64,000 nucleotides of DNA, taken from NCBI GenBank assembly GCA_039816955.1, contig JBCBWU010000006.1, forward strand, positions 7,872-71,871. Reading direction: 5' to 3'. The translations under genes and the position numbers were made by a program. Positions 17,908 through 25,280 of this stretch are shown here, piece by piece. The stretch is from Lewinella sp039816955. GTDB taxonomy: Bacteria > Bacteroidota > Bacteroidia > Chitinophagales > Saprospiraceae. Within the stretch, counting starts at the first letter, position 1. Every line of letters starts with the position of its first letter. Below the pieces are notes generated by a model, which saw only the letters and a program-made list of their open reading frames with translations, was not told where the DNA came from and searched no databases.

Positions 17908-17980
17908 ACCGTCCGGCAAGTCTACCTTACAGCTTAATTATTAGCATCATAAGGTGTTTTCCGGACGGTTTCTTTTTTTA
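17908..17980 (+). terminator. Terminator or attenuator between acpP and fabF
   Basis: ACCGTCCGG (17908-17916) pairs perfectly with CCGGACGGT (17961-17969), followed by TTCTTTTTTT. The 44-nt loop holds a second stem CCTTA/TAAGG. It probably ends most acpP transcripts and allows partial read-through into fabF. Confidence 0.7.
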
Positions 17981-18030
17981 GTCACTTTCTACTTGAAACA
18001 CAACGGTAAGCGCTCTAAATACCGCCATTT

Positions 18031-19275
18031 ATGAGAAGAGTGGTTATTACGGGCCTTGGTGCCCTTACTCCCATCGGGAACAATATAGCTGCCTTTTTAG
18101 AAGGGTTGCAGAATGGTAAGAGTGGTGCTGCGCGGATTACGCGCTTTGACCCTGAGCTATTCAAGACTCAATTTGCCTGTGAAGTCAAGGATTTCAATCC
18201 AACTGACTTTATTGATCGCCGTGAAGTGCGTCGCCTTGATCGATTCACAATATATGCCCTTGTGTCTGCGGCCGAGGCTATTGATTCGGCTGGTATTGAC
18301 CCTGAACGGTTAGACCTTGATCGGGCTGGTGTGATTTGGGCTAGTGGAATTGGTGGAATGCGCTCTTTGGAAGAAGAGATTATCTATAATGCGACTTCAG
18401 AGATTCCTCGGTATAACCCCTTCATGATTCCTAAGATGATTGGCAATATGGGAGCCGGACACATTTCTATGAAGTACGGTTTCCGTGGCCCTAGTTATGC
18501 TACGGTATCTGCGTGTGCTTCTACAGGCCACGCACTGAGTGCCGCTGCGGATGATATCCGTTTGGGGCGTACGGACGTTATGGTAGTCGGCGGTTCAGAA
18601 GCAGCAGTTGTGGAAGTGGGTATTGGTGGTTTCAGTGCTATGAAAGCCATGTCTACCCGCAACGATGATCCACAAACGGCTTCTCGTCCTTACGACGCAG
18701 AGCGTGATGGCTTTGTGCTAGGCGAAGGAGCAGGTAGCTTCATCTTAGAAGAGTTGGAACATGCCAAGGCCCGCGGTGCAACTATTTACGCAGAAGTAGC
18801 GGGCTATGCGGCTAGCTCTGATGCTTACCATATTACGGCACCGCATCCGGAAGGTTTAGGTGCTAGCGCCTGCATGAGTAATGCCCTCAAATTTGCTGGG
18901 GTTAATGTGGAAGAAGTAGACTATATCAATACACACGGTACCTCTACGCCATTGGGTGATGTTGCTGAGTTGAAAGCGATCCAAACCGTCTTTGGGGAAT
19001 CGGCTTATGACCTCAACATCAGCTCTACTAAGTCTATGACCGGGCACTTGCTCGGCGCAGCTGGTGCTATTGAGGCTATTGCTTGTGTATTGGCTATTCA
19101 AAATAAATTTGTACCGCCGACGATCAATCACTTCAATGATGATCCGGAAATTGATAGTCGCCTGAACCTGACCTTCAACGATGCCCAGGAAAAGGATATC
19201 AAAGTGGCACTAAGTAATACATTTGGCTTTGGCGGACACAATTCCGCTGCGGTCTTTAAGCGCTTCGAAGGGTAA
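18031..19275 (+). CDS. fabF: Beta-ketoacyl-ACP synthase II
   Basis: This is a 414-residue KAS II, which condenses malonyl-ACP with acyl-ACP during fatty acid elongation. The thiolase-fold triad is complete: Cys162 in SACASTGHA, His302 in THGTSTPLGD and His339 in MTGHLLGAAGA. The length and the N-terminus RRVVITGLGALTPIGN are typical of FabF. It lies 136 bp after acpP with a hairpin between them, and is followed by rnc after 280 bp. Confidence 0.97.
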   Translation: MRRVVITGLGALTPIGNNIAAFLEGLQNGKSGAARITRFDPELFKTQFACEVKDFNPTDFIDRREVRRLDRFTIYALVSAAEAIDSAGIDPERLDLDRAGVIWASGIGGMRSLEEEIIYNATSEIPRYNPFMIPKMIGNMGAGHISMKYGFRGPSYATVSACASTGHALSAAADDIRLGRTDVMVVGGSEAAVVEVGIGGFSAMKAMSTRNDDPQTASRPYDAERDGFVLGEGAGSFILEELEHAKARGATIYAEVAGYAASSDAYHITAPHPEGLGASACMSNALKFAGVNVEEVDYINTHGTSTPLGDVAELKAIQTVFGESAYDLNISSTKSMTGHLLGAAGAIEAIACVLAIQNKFVPPTINHFNDDPEIDSRLNLTFNDAQEKDIKVALSNTFGFGGHNSAAVFKRFEG

Positions 19276-19347
19276 GCCGGTAGGCTCAATACTTTGGATG
19301 CGTCGGGATTTCGCGCTAGACGCGTAGAACGGTAAATACTGTCATGA

Positions 19348-19384
19348 TTTTTTGGCTGGCTCCCGCAATGGGGCCTCCAAAAAA
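19348..19384. repeat. Inverted repeat between fabF and rnc
   Basis: TTTTTTGG (19348-19355) pairs with CCAAAAAA (19377-19384), enclosing a second stem GGCTCCC/GGGGCC around the loop GCAAT. The T-run lies on the 5' arm, so this is not a normal intrinsic terminator for either strand. It may be an RNA-processing stem. Confidence 0.4.
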
Positions 19385-19555
19385 CCATGCTTACCTACTC
19401 TGGTTTGCTATTCCGCCATCTAAGCTACAGCTCCCTGGTAGACCTGGTGAAGCCGTCTACAGACAATAATTAGCCCCTGGTTAATTGTTGATTGCATAAC
19501 GGCTGGTTGTCTTTAGGGTCGCACCTACAGGTACTGGTCTAAACAATGGTGTGCT

Positions 19556-20296
19556 GTGTTTAGATTCATTAAGCGGTTCTACAATGCTTACATTTCGCCG
19601 GAACGAGATATTTCTCGGCGGTTGAAGCAAATCATTGGCTTTACGCCTTCCAACTTGCGTATTTTTAAACAGGCTTTTTTCCACAAGTCTACTCAGTCAG
19701 AAAAGGAATACGCACTGCAAAACAACGAGCGGCTCGAATATCTGGGTGATGCGGTACTAGGGACCATTGTGGCAGAGTATCTTTTCCAGAAGTACCCCAA
19801 TGCAGATGAGGGTTTCCTCACAAAAATGCGTTCCAAGATTGTTAAGCGTAAATCACTGAATAAGATTGGTGATAGTATGGGGGTTGATATGCTCCTGAAC
19901 GAATTCAACAATACCCGCATCAGCCGGTCCATGTTGGGCAATGCGGTAGAAGCACTCGTAGGAGCTGTTTACCTGGAAAAGGGTTACGACGGTACTAAGC
20001 GCTTTATCGTACGCCGCATGCTTCGCAAGTTTGTGGATGTACATGAACTAGAGCACTTTGATGATAACTACAAGAGTCAGCTGTTGGAGTATTGTCAGAA
20101 GAAAGGCCAGAGCGTTTCCTACCGCTTACTCACTCGCTACAAGATGGATAAGCGTGATCGCTTTAAGGTAGCCGTCGTTATTGACGGTAAAAAGGTAGCA
20201 GTAGCTGACGATTTCAACAAGAAAAGTGCAGAGCAGCAAGCTTCAGAAAAAGCGCTACAAAAGCTGGAAATCCCCTACAACGAGGCGAATACCTAA
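19556..20296 (+). CDS. rnc: Ribonuclease III
   Basis: This is a 246-residue double-strand-specific endoribonuclease that matures rRNA and processes structured RNAs. The signature NERLEYLGDAVLG lies at about residues 58-70, the second acidic cluster is in GNAVEALVGAVYLEKGY, and a dsRNA-binding domain occupies about residues 165-240. The start is the GTG at 19556; the resulting FRFIKRFYNAY N-terminus fits Bacteroidota homologues. The SWIM-domain gene begins 2 bp after the stop, so they form one transcript. Confidence 0.95.
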   Translation: MFRFIKRFYNAYISPERDISRRLKQIIGFTPSNLRIFKQAFFHKSTQSEKEYALQNNERLEYLGDAVLGTIVAEYLFQKYPNADEGFLTKMRSKIVKRKSLNKIGDSMGVDMLLNEFNNTRISRSMLGNAVEALVGAVYLEKGYDGTKRFIVRRMLRKFVDVHELEHFDDNYKSQLLEYCQKKGQSVSYRLLTRYKMDKRDRFKVAVVIDGKKVAVADDFNKKSAEQQASEKALQKLEIPYNEANT

Positions 20297-20298
20297 GC

Positions 20299-21597
20299 GT
20301 GGAACGCCCTGATACATCCTGGTCTTATGAACGCTTACTCCAACTCGCACCGGATACCGGCACGCTGGAGCAGGCTCGTAAATTATTTTTCGCTAAGCGT
20401 TGGCTCGTATTGGAGGGTAATGGTCAGTATTTGTGGGGGGTATATGAAACGCCATACGGGCAAAGAATTGAGGCGGCCGTTCGCCTAGAACCTCCGCTAC
20501 TCAAGTGTTCGTGCAAGAGCCGCCGCCGTCCCTGTAAGCACGCGCTGGCTATGGTCATGCTTTTCCTCAACCGTAACGAAGTCTGGAAAGTCAAAGAAGA
20601 GCTACCCGATTGGGCGCAAGCCCTAGTAGGACAGCAGGAAAAGGCCACTCAAAAACCGAAAACCACAGCACCGGACCAACAGAAGCAAGCCCAGCGTATA
20701 GCCTTAATGGATGCGGGGGTAGCCGAGTTAGATAAATGGCTACGGACGGTAGCGCGAGTGGGTCTGGCGCAAATGGTACAGGCTCCAGAGGAATGGGAAA
20801 ACCTGGCCGCCCGGATGGTTGATTCCAAACTGGGAAGCATTGCACGGCGTATACGCCTGTGCCAGCAGTGGCTACAGGAAGAAGATTGGGTAGAAGGTGT
20901 AACCGCTGAATTGGGTCTGCTTTACTTATTCGTATTGGCCTGGCAGCGCAAGGAAAGCCTACAACCAGATCAGAAGAGAGAACTCTTGCAGGTGGCTGGC
21001 TGGAATGTGCGCAAAGATCAATTATCCACTTCGAACAGTATAGAAGATAATTGGCTGGTACTGGGTTTAAGTACTGGTGTAGAGGAGAAGTTGAAGTTCC
21101 GCCGTACCTGGCTGCGAGGGGAGCGTTCGGGGCAATACGCACTATTGCTAGATTTTGCTTTCGGTGATCGGGGTTTTGAAGATCACTGGGTGACTGGGAG
21201 TGTACTGAAAGGTCGTCTCCTGTTTTATCCAGGCCAACCGAATATTAGAGCTGCTTTTCAACAATATCAGGTCTCTCGAGAACCTTATGAGGCAGTCGTA
21301 GCCTACGCTGATTTAGAAGAAGTGAAAAACAGTTATGCTAAAGCACTGGGCCAATCTCCCTGGCTGTTGGTTCTACCCGCTTTGGTTGATAATGTACTGC
21401 CGATATATAAGACTGAAAAAGAACAGTTCTTTTTACTCGACGAAGAAAAACGCTATCTCTCAATGGCTAATTCTGACGCCAGCTGGAAATTATTAGCCAC
21501 TAGTGCTGGGCAGTCCATCAGCTGTTTTGGAGAATACGATGGGCGCATTTTTCGCCCAATCTCCGTTATTCACGACGGTCGGGTGATTTTATTATGA
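20299..21597 (+). CDS. SWIM zinc-finger protein
   Basis: This is a 432-residue protein starting with GTG, 2 bp after rnc. Residues about 70-95 form a SWIM zinc finger: CSCKSRRRPCKHALAM, matching CxCx(n)CxH. Residues 120-430 have no enzyme motif visible and are rich in Trp, Leu and charged residues. SWIM domains bind DNA or proteins. In other bacteria such proteins occur beside SNF2 helicases or MoxR/vWA clusters, but neither is adjacent here. The rnc linkage may point to a nucleic-acid role, which is inference only. Confidence 0.85.
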   Translation: MERPDTSWSYERLLQLAPDTGTLEQARKLFFAKRWLVLEGNGQYLWGVYETPYGQRIEAAVRLEPPLLKCSCKSRRRPCKHALAMVMLFLNRNEVWKVKEELPDWAQALVGQQEKATQKPKTTAPDQQKQAQRIALMDAGVAELDKWLRTVARVGLAQMVQAPEEWENLAARMVDSKLGSIARRIRLCQQWLQEEDWVEGVTAELGLLYLFVLAWQRKESLQPDQKRELLQVAGWNVRKDQLSTSNSIEDNWLVLGLSTGVEEKLKFRRTWLRGERSGQYALLLDFAFGDRGFEDHWVTGSVLKGRLLFYPGQPNIRAAFQQYQVSREPYEAVVAYADLEEVKNSYAKALGQSPWLLVLPALVDNVLPIYKTEKEQFFLLDEEKRYLSMANSDASWKLLATSAGQSISCFGEYDGRIFRPISVIHDGRVILL

Positions 21598-21659
21598 TTT
21601 TTCATACCACACCCAGGGGGTTTGCCGTTTGAAAAGCGCTATGGCTGCGGCAGAATCAG

Positions 21660-21667
21660 TATTTTTG
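21660..21667 (+). promoter_or_regulatory. Putative -7 element upstream of the DUF6089-like gene
   Basis: TATTTTTG is an exact TAnnTTTG match 31 nt before the ATG at 21699. No well-spaced -33 TTTG was found. Confidence 0.35.
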
Positions 21668-21698
21668 CCGCCCGGGTTAGGAGTTTAAATTACAAATA

Positions 21699-22586
21699 AT
21701 GAGGAGGGTATCATATTGCTGTTTGTTCGTTCTGTTGGTCGTGTTGACCACATCACAATCAGCCTCAGGACAGGCGCAAATGCGTGGTTGGGAAGTTGGG
21801 CCCTGGGCCGGCGTCTCCTATTACTTTGGTGACCTCAACACCAATTATCGCTTGGATCGGCCCAATGCTTCGGGTGGTTTTCTGGCGCGCTTTAATTTTA
21901 ACGAGCGTTTAGCCTTTTCTCTAAGTGGAAACTACGGGCGAATTGAAGCCTATGATAGCGATTCTCGTAATGCCTTCGAACTGAATCGTAACCTGAGTTT
22001 CCAATCGGATATTTGGGATGCCAGCGCCCTATTTGAATTTAACTTCCTACCGTATTTTCACGGTAGCCGCGATTATTTCTTCACCCCCTATCTCTTTGGT
22101 GGTCTTTCGATTTTCAATTTTAATCCGATGGCTGAGTATACGGGCGATACGCCACTCGAAGGCGTGCAGCCTGGCGAGTTGGTAGAATTGCGGCCATTAG
22201 GTACCGAAGGACAGTTTAAGGGAGAAGAATACTTTACCGTCACCGCAGCACTCACCTATGGTATGGGTTTCAAATGGGACCTGAACTACGACTGGAGTAT
22301 GAATATCCACATCGGTGCCCGTTCCACCTATACGGATTACTTGGACGATGTGAGCGGGATCTACCCGGATTTATCGGACCTGCGTAAAGACCGTGGTGAA
22401 TTGGCTGCTTTTATGTCTTCTGGTACTGCGCTAGATAACGATAATGGGAGTGTTTTGGGCTTAAGTGGCCGCCAGCGTGGTGATAGTAATGAGCGCGATA
22501 TCTATCTCTTTGCTGGGGTAGGTATTCTCTATTACTTTGGAGATATTCGTTGCCCGAACTATGGTAAGGGTACCCGCAGAAAATAA
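21699..22586 (+). CDS. Outer-membrane beta-barrel protein (DUF6089-like)
   Basis: This is a 295-residue protein with a signal peptide (residues 1-25, ending ASGQAQ). The mature protein starts WEVGPWAGVSYYFGDLN and shows alternating aromatic-rich beta strands (for example YFFTPYLFGGLSIFNFNP and FAGVGILYYFGDIRCP). This matches the DUF6089 family of small barrels common in Bacteroidota. It is probably an integral outer-membrane protein of unknown function. YjbQ starts 6 bp after its stop. Confidence 0.82.
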   Translation: MRRVSYCCLFVLLVVLTTSQSASGQAQMRGWEVGPWAGVSYYFGDLNTNYRLDRPNASGGFLARFNFNERLAFSLSGNYGRIEAYDSDSRNAFELNRNLSFQSDIWDASALFEFNFLPYFHGSRDYFFTPYLFGGLSIFNFNPMAEYTGDTPLEGVQPGELVELRPLGTEGQFKGEEYFTVTAALTYGMGFKWDLNYDWSMNIHIGARSTYTDYLDDVSGIYPDLSDLRKDRGELAAFMSSGTALDNDNGSVLGLSGRQRGDSNERDIYLFAGVGILYYFGDIRCPNYGKGTRRK

Positions 22587-22592
22587 GCCACG

Positions 22593-23003
22593 ATGATCCA
22601 GCAAGTGGAATTTAGCTTATCGCCCTACGCACGTGGCTACCACTTAATTACATCTGAACTATTACGGATGCTTCCGGAGCTACCCGAACAGGGGTTGCTC
22701 TCACTTTTCATTAAGCATACTTCCGCCGCGCTTACGATTAACGAAAATGCGGATCCGTCGGTACGCGATGACTTTGAGCAAATTGTCAACTACGTTGTAC
22801 CCGAAAATTTACCGTTTCTCACGCATACCCTGGAAGGACCCGATGACATGCCGGCCCACATCAAAGCTAGCTTCATCGGTAGCAGTGTAACTATCCCCAT
22901 AACCGACGGCCAACTCAACCTGGGTACCTGGCAAGGCGTTTATCTTTGTGAATTTCGCAACCGCGGCGGCCGCCGCTCACTGGTGGCCACCATCTACAGC
23001 TAG
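22593..23003 (+). CDS. YjbQ/UPF0047 family protein
   Basis: This is a 136-residue protein spanning one UPF0047/YjbQ domain. Typical segments are FIKHTSAALTINENADP, HTLEGPDDMPAHIKAS and LNLGTWQGVYLCEFRN, including the conserved His and Glu residues thought to line a metal-binding pocket. Some members have weak thiamine-phosphate synthase activity, but the biological role is unclear. The gene lies 6 bp after the outer-membrane barrel gene and 5 bp before the LysE-type gene, so the three are likely one operon. Confidence 0.93.
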   Translation: MIQQVEFSLSPYARGYHLITSELLRMLPELPEQGLLSLFIKHTSAALTINENADPSVRDDFEQIVNYVVPENLPFLTHTLEGPDDMPAHIKASFIGSSVTIPITDGQLNLGTWQGVYLCEFRNRGGRRSLVATIYS

Positions 23004-23008
23004 GCCGT

Positions 23009-23635
23009 ATGTCAATCTTTATGGAAGGTGTTTACTGGGGGGGCTTGTTGGCCATTTTGGTAGGCCCTCTATTGGTCGCACTTATCCAAGCCAGTTTAGA
23101 ACAAGGTACTAAAGCCGGACTGGCTGTAGCGCTGGGAATTTGGGTGAGTGATCTACTCTTTGTACTCACCGTATACTTTGGCATCAGCTACGTCAACGAC
23201 TGGATCGCCCTGGACAATTTTGAGGTTACGCTTGGCTTGGCCGGAGCTGTTGTGCTGCTTGGAACAGGGGCCTTGACGCTCCTTACCAAACCTCCCCGGC
23301 TAGATGATCCTAACCATTTACTCAAGAACACGAAAGGTCCTTTAGCGTTATGGACTAAAGGTTTTTTGGTGAACACCATTAATCCTTTCACCGTATTCTT
23401 TTGGGCCTCGGTAATGACTGGGGTCATACTGGAACGCGACTACGATGGACAACAGGCCTCACTTTTCTTTGCGGGTATCTTAGGAATGATTGTCTTTACG
23501 GATTCCCTGAAAGTGGTATTAGCTAAGAAAATTCGCCATAAGCTAACGCCTCGTCACCTCTGGTGGGTACGCCGGGTAGCCGGTATCGCTTTGATCTTTT
23601 TCGCTGGTGTACTGGCCGTTCGGGTATTAATTTGA
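23009..23635 (+). CDS. LysE family translocator
   Basis: This is a 208-residue integral membrane protein with about six helices. The N-terminal GGLLAILVGPLLVALIQASLEQG and FLVNTINPFTVFFWASV segments match the LysE/RhtB amino-acid exporter family. The substrate is unknown. It is the last gene of the tight cluster starting with the DUF6089-like gene. Confidence 0.85.
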   Translation: MSIFMEGVYWGGLLAILVGPLLVALIQASLEQGTKAGLAVALGIWVSDLLFVLTVYFGISYVNDWIALDNFEVTLGLAGAVVLLGTGALTLLTKPPRLDDPNHLLKNTKGPLALWTKGFLVNTINPFTVFFWASVMTGVILERDYDGQQASLFFAGILGMIVFTDSLKVVLAKKIRHKLTPRHLWWVRRVAGIALIFFAGVLAVRVLI

Positions 23636-23640
23636 TTTGG

Positions 23641-23648
23641 TACTTTTG
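23641..23648 (+). promoter_or_regulatory. Putative -7 element for the flippase-like gene
   Basis: TACTTTTG is an exact TAnnTTTG match, followed by CAGCAAA, about 60 nt before the start at 23709. A clear -33 element was not found. Confidence 0.4.
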
Positions 23649-23708
23649 CAGCAAATTGAGGACTCAAAGATCACAAGGCTATTTTTGAGCCTCTACTAAA
23701 TAGCTCGG

Positions 23709-24791
23709 GTGTTGAAAAAAGCGCTAATTAATTTTCTTAAGTTTCTGTTATTCCTCAGCGTTGGGCTGGTGATCCTTTATTGGGTGTATCAGAAACAAAA
23801 TGCGGCTTATCAGGCCGAATGTGAGCTTAAGGGCATTGCCGAGGCGGACTGTAGTCTGCTGCAAAAAGTCCTCACCGATTTTGCTTCTGCTGATTACTTC
23901 TGGCTATTGATGGTTTTGCTTTGCTTTACTATTAGCAATATTTCCCGAGCGGTACGTTGGAATATGTTACTGCGGCAACTGGGCTTTATGCCGCGCCTGA
24001 TCAATGGTTTCTTGACCATCATTCTGGGCTATTTTGCTAATCTGGGCCTGCCCCGCGTGGGCGAAGTAGTACGGGCTGGAACTATGGCACGTTACGAAAA
24101 GATACCCGTAGAAAAGGTCATGGGTACTGTAGTGGTGGATCGCGTTATTGACGTGATTAGTATTCTAATAGTCACTGCTTTAGCGCTTGCACTGGAATTT
24201 GATACGCTCTGGGCCTTTCTGCAAGACAATAACGCACTGGGAGAAAAACTGAGCGAAAATTCTACGTTACTAATTGGTTTAGCTTTGCTAGGTGTACTGG
24301 GCTTGGTGGGACTCTATCTCATGCGCAAGCGCTTGCAGCAAACCAAGCTCTACCAAAAGATTAGTGGTATCCTCATGGGTTTTGTAGAAGGTCTACAGAC
24401 CATTAGCAAGCTTGACCAACCGTTTTTATTCGTCCTGCACAGCATCAACATTTGGTTGATGTATTTCCTCATGACCTACGTCTGCTTCTTTGCCTTTGAA
24501 CCCACGGCGCATCTATCAGCTAGTATTGCTTTGGTGGTCTTTGTCTTTGGTGGTTGGGGTATTGTTATTCCTTCTCCGGGAGGAATGGGCACGTATCACT
24601 TCTTAGCTACTACGGCCTTGGGCTTTTATGGCATAGCGGGTGATGACGGATTCTCCTGGTCCAATATCTCTTTCTTCACCATTCAGATTGGTTGCAATAT
24701 TTCGATCGGCCTTTTGGCTTTGATCCTTCTACCTGTCATCAACCGTTCGACGGTGGACGATTCGCCTGAGGAAGAGATAGCTGCGAACTAA
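23709..24791 (+). CDS. Lysylphosphatidylglycerol synthase-type transmembrane protein (UPF0104 flippase-like)
   Basis: This is a 360-residue protein with about eight membrane helices. The segments NISRAVRWNMLLRQLG, FLTIILGYFANLGLPRVGEV and IPSPGGMGTYHFLATTAL are characteristic of the AglD/MprF-type membrane domain (UPF0104). Members without a synthase domain are thought to move lipids or glycolipids across the membrane. The start is GTG 23709 or the adjacent TTG 23712. It ends in a gap with two hairpins facing the rhodanese gene. Confidence 0.82.
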   Translation: MLKKALINFLKFLLFLSVGLVILYWVYQKQNAAYQAECELKGIAEADCSLLQKVLTDFASADYFWLLMVLLCFTISNISRAVRWNMLLRQLGFMPRLINGFLTIILGYFANLGLPRVGEVVRAGTMARYEKIPVEKVMGTVVVDRVIDVISILIVTALALALEFDTLWAFLQDNNALGEKLSENSTLLIGLALLGVLGLVGLYLMRKRLQQTKLYQKISGILMGFVEGLQTISKLDQPFLFVLHSINIWLMYFLMTYVCFFAFEPTAHLSASIALVVFVFGGWGIVIPSPGGMGTYHFLATTALGFYGIAGDDGFSWSNISFFTIQIGCNISIGLLALILLPVINRSTVDDSPEEEIAAN

Positions 24792-24796
24792 AATGA

Positions 24797-24832
24797 CGAA
24801 GCTGCAAGCTACTTGAGTAGCCTACAGCTTCG
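24797..24832. terminator. Bidirectional hairpin between convergent genes
   Basis: CGAAGCTG (24797-24804) pairs with CAGCTTCG (24825-24832) and encloses a perfect GCTAC-ttga-GTAGC stem (24808-24821). It lies between the flippase-like and rhodanese genes. The T-tract is weak. Confidence 0.5.
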
Positions 24833-24851
24833 GATCATTCCTTTATCATAC

Positions 24852-24877
24852 CCAAGTTTGCGTTTTGCAAAACTTGG
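24852..24877. repeat. Second intergenic hairpin before the rhodanese gene
   Basis: CCAAGTTT (24852-24859) pairs with AAACTTGG (24870-24877) around GCGTTTTGCA. It is possibly a terminator for one of the convergent genes. Confidence 0.4.
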
Positions 24878-24901
24878 CCGTTTTATCCTGTAAGAGAATC
24901 T

Positions 24902-25207
24902 CTATTCCGGGAAGGCGCTCTGCCAAGCCAGCATACCCCCGGTGAGGTTCCGCACATTCTTGAAGCCCGCCTGTTGCAAGAAGCCTTGGGCCATTCCACT
25001 ACGGGCGCCAGAACGGCAATACATGATCACCTCTTTATCACGATGTGCCTCCAATTCATCCAAAGCACCGGCAATAGTTCCTACCGGAATAAGGGTGCCG
25101 CCGATATTAAAGGCATCGTGCTCACCGGGTTCACGTACATCGATTAATACAAAATCGGTATTGCCGCTATCCATGCGGTCTTTCAATTCCTTTACGCTAA
25201 TATCCAT
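24902..25207 (-). CDS. Single-domain rhodanese-like sulfurtransferase
   Basis: This is a 101-residue cytosolic single rhodanese domain. LIDVREPGEHDAFNIGGTLI is the conserved N-terminal signature. The active-site loop is YCRSGARSG with Cys64, which carries the persulfide. Length matches GlpE/PspE-like stand-alone rhodaneses. It lies downstream of the T9SS gene on the same strand with a 73-bp gap. The sulfur acceptor cannot be deduced. Confidence 0.93.
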   Translation of the reverse strand: MDISVKELKDRMDSGNTDFVLIDVREPGEHDAFNIGGTLIPVGTIAGALDELEAHRDKEVIMYCRSGARSGMAQGFLQQAGFKNVRNLTGGMLAWQSAFPE

Positions 25208-25280
25208 AAGGGCGTTTTTTGATGTGAGCTTCGGGCTTCAGCTTGCTGATAGTTATAGTATTCGCTTCCCGAACCCCACC

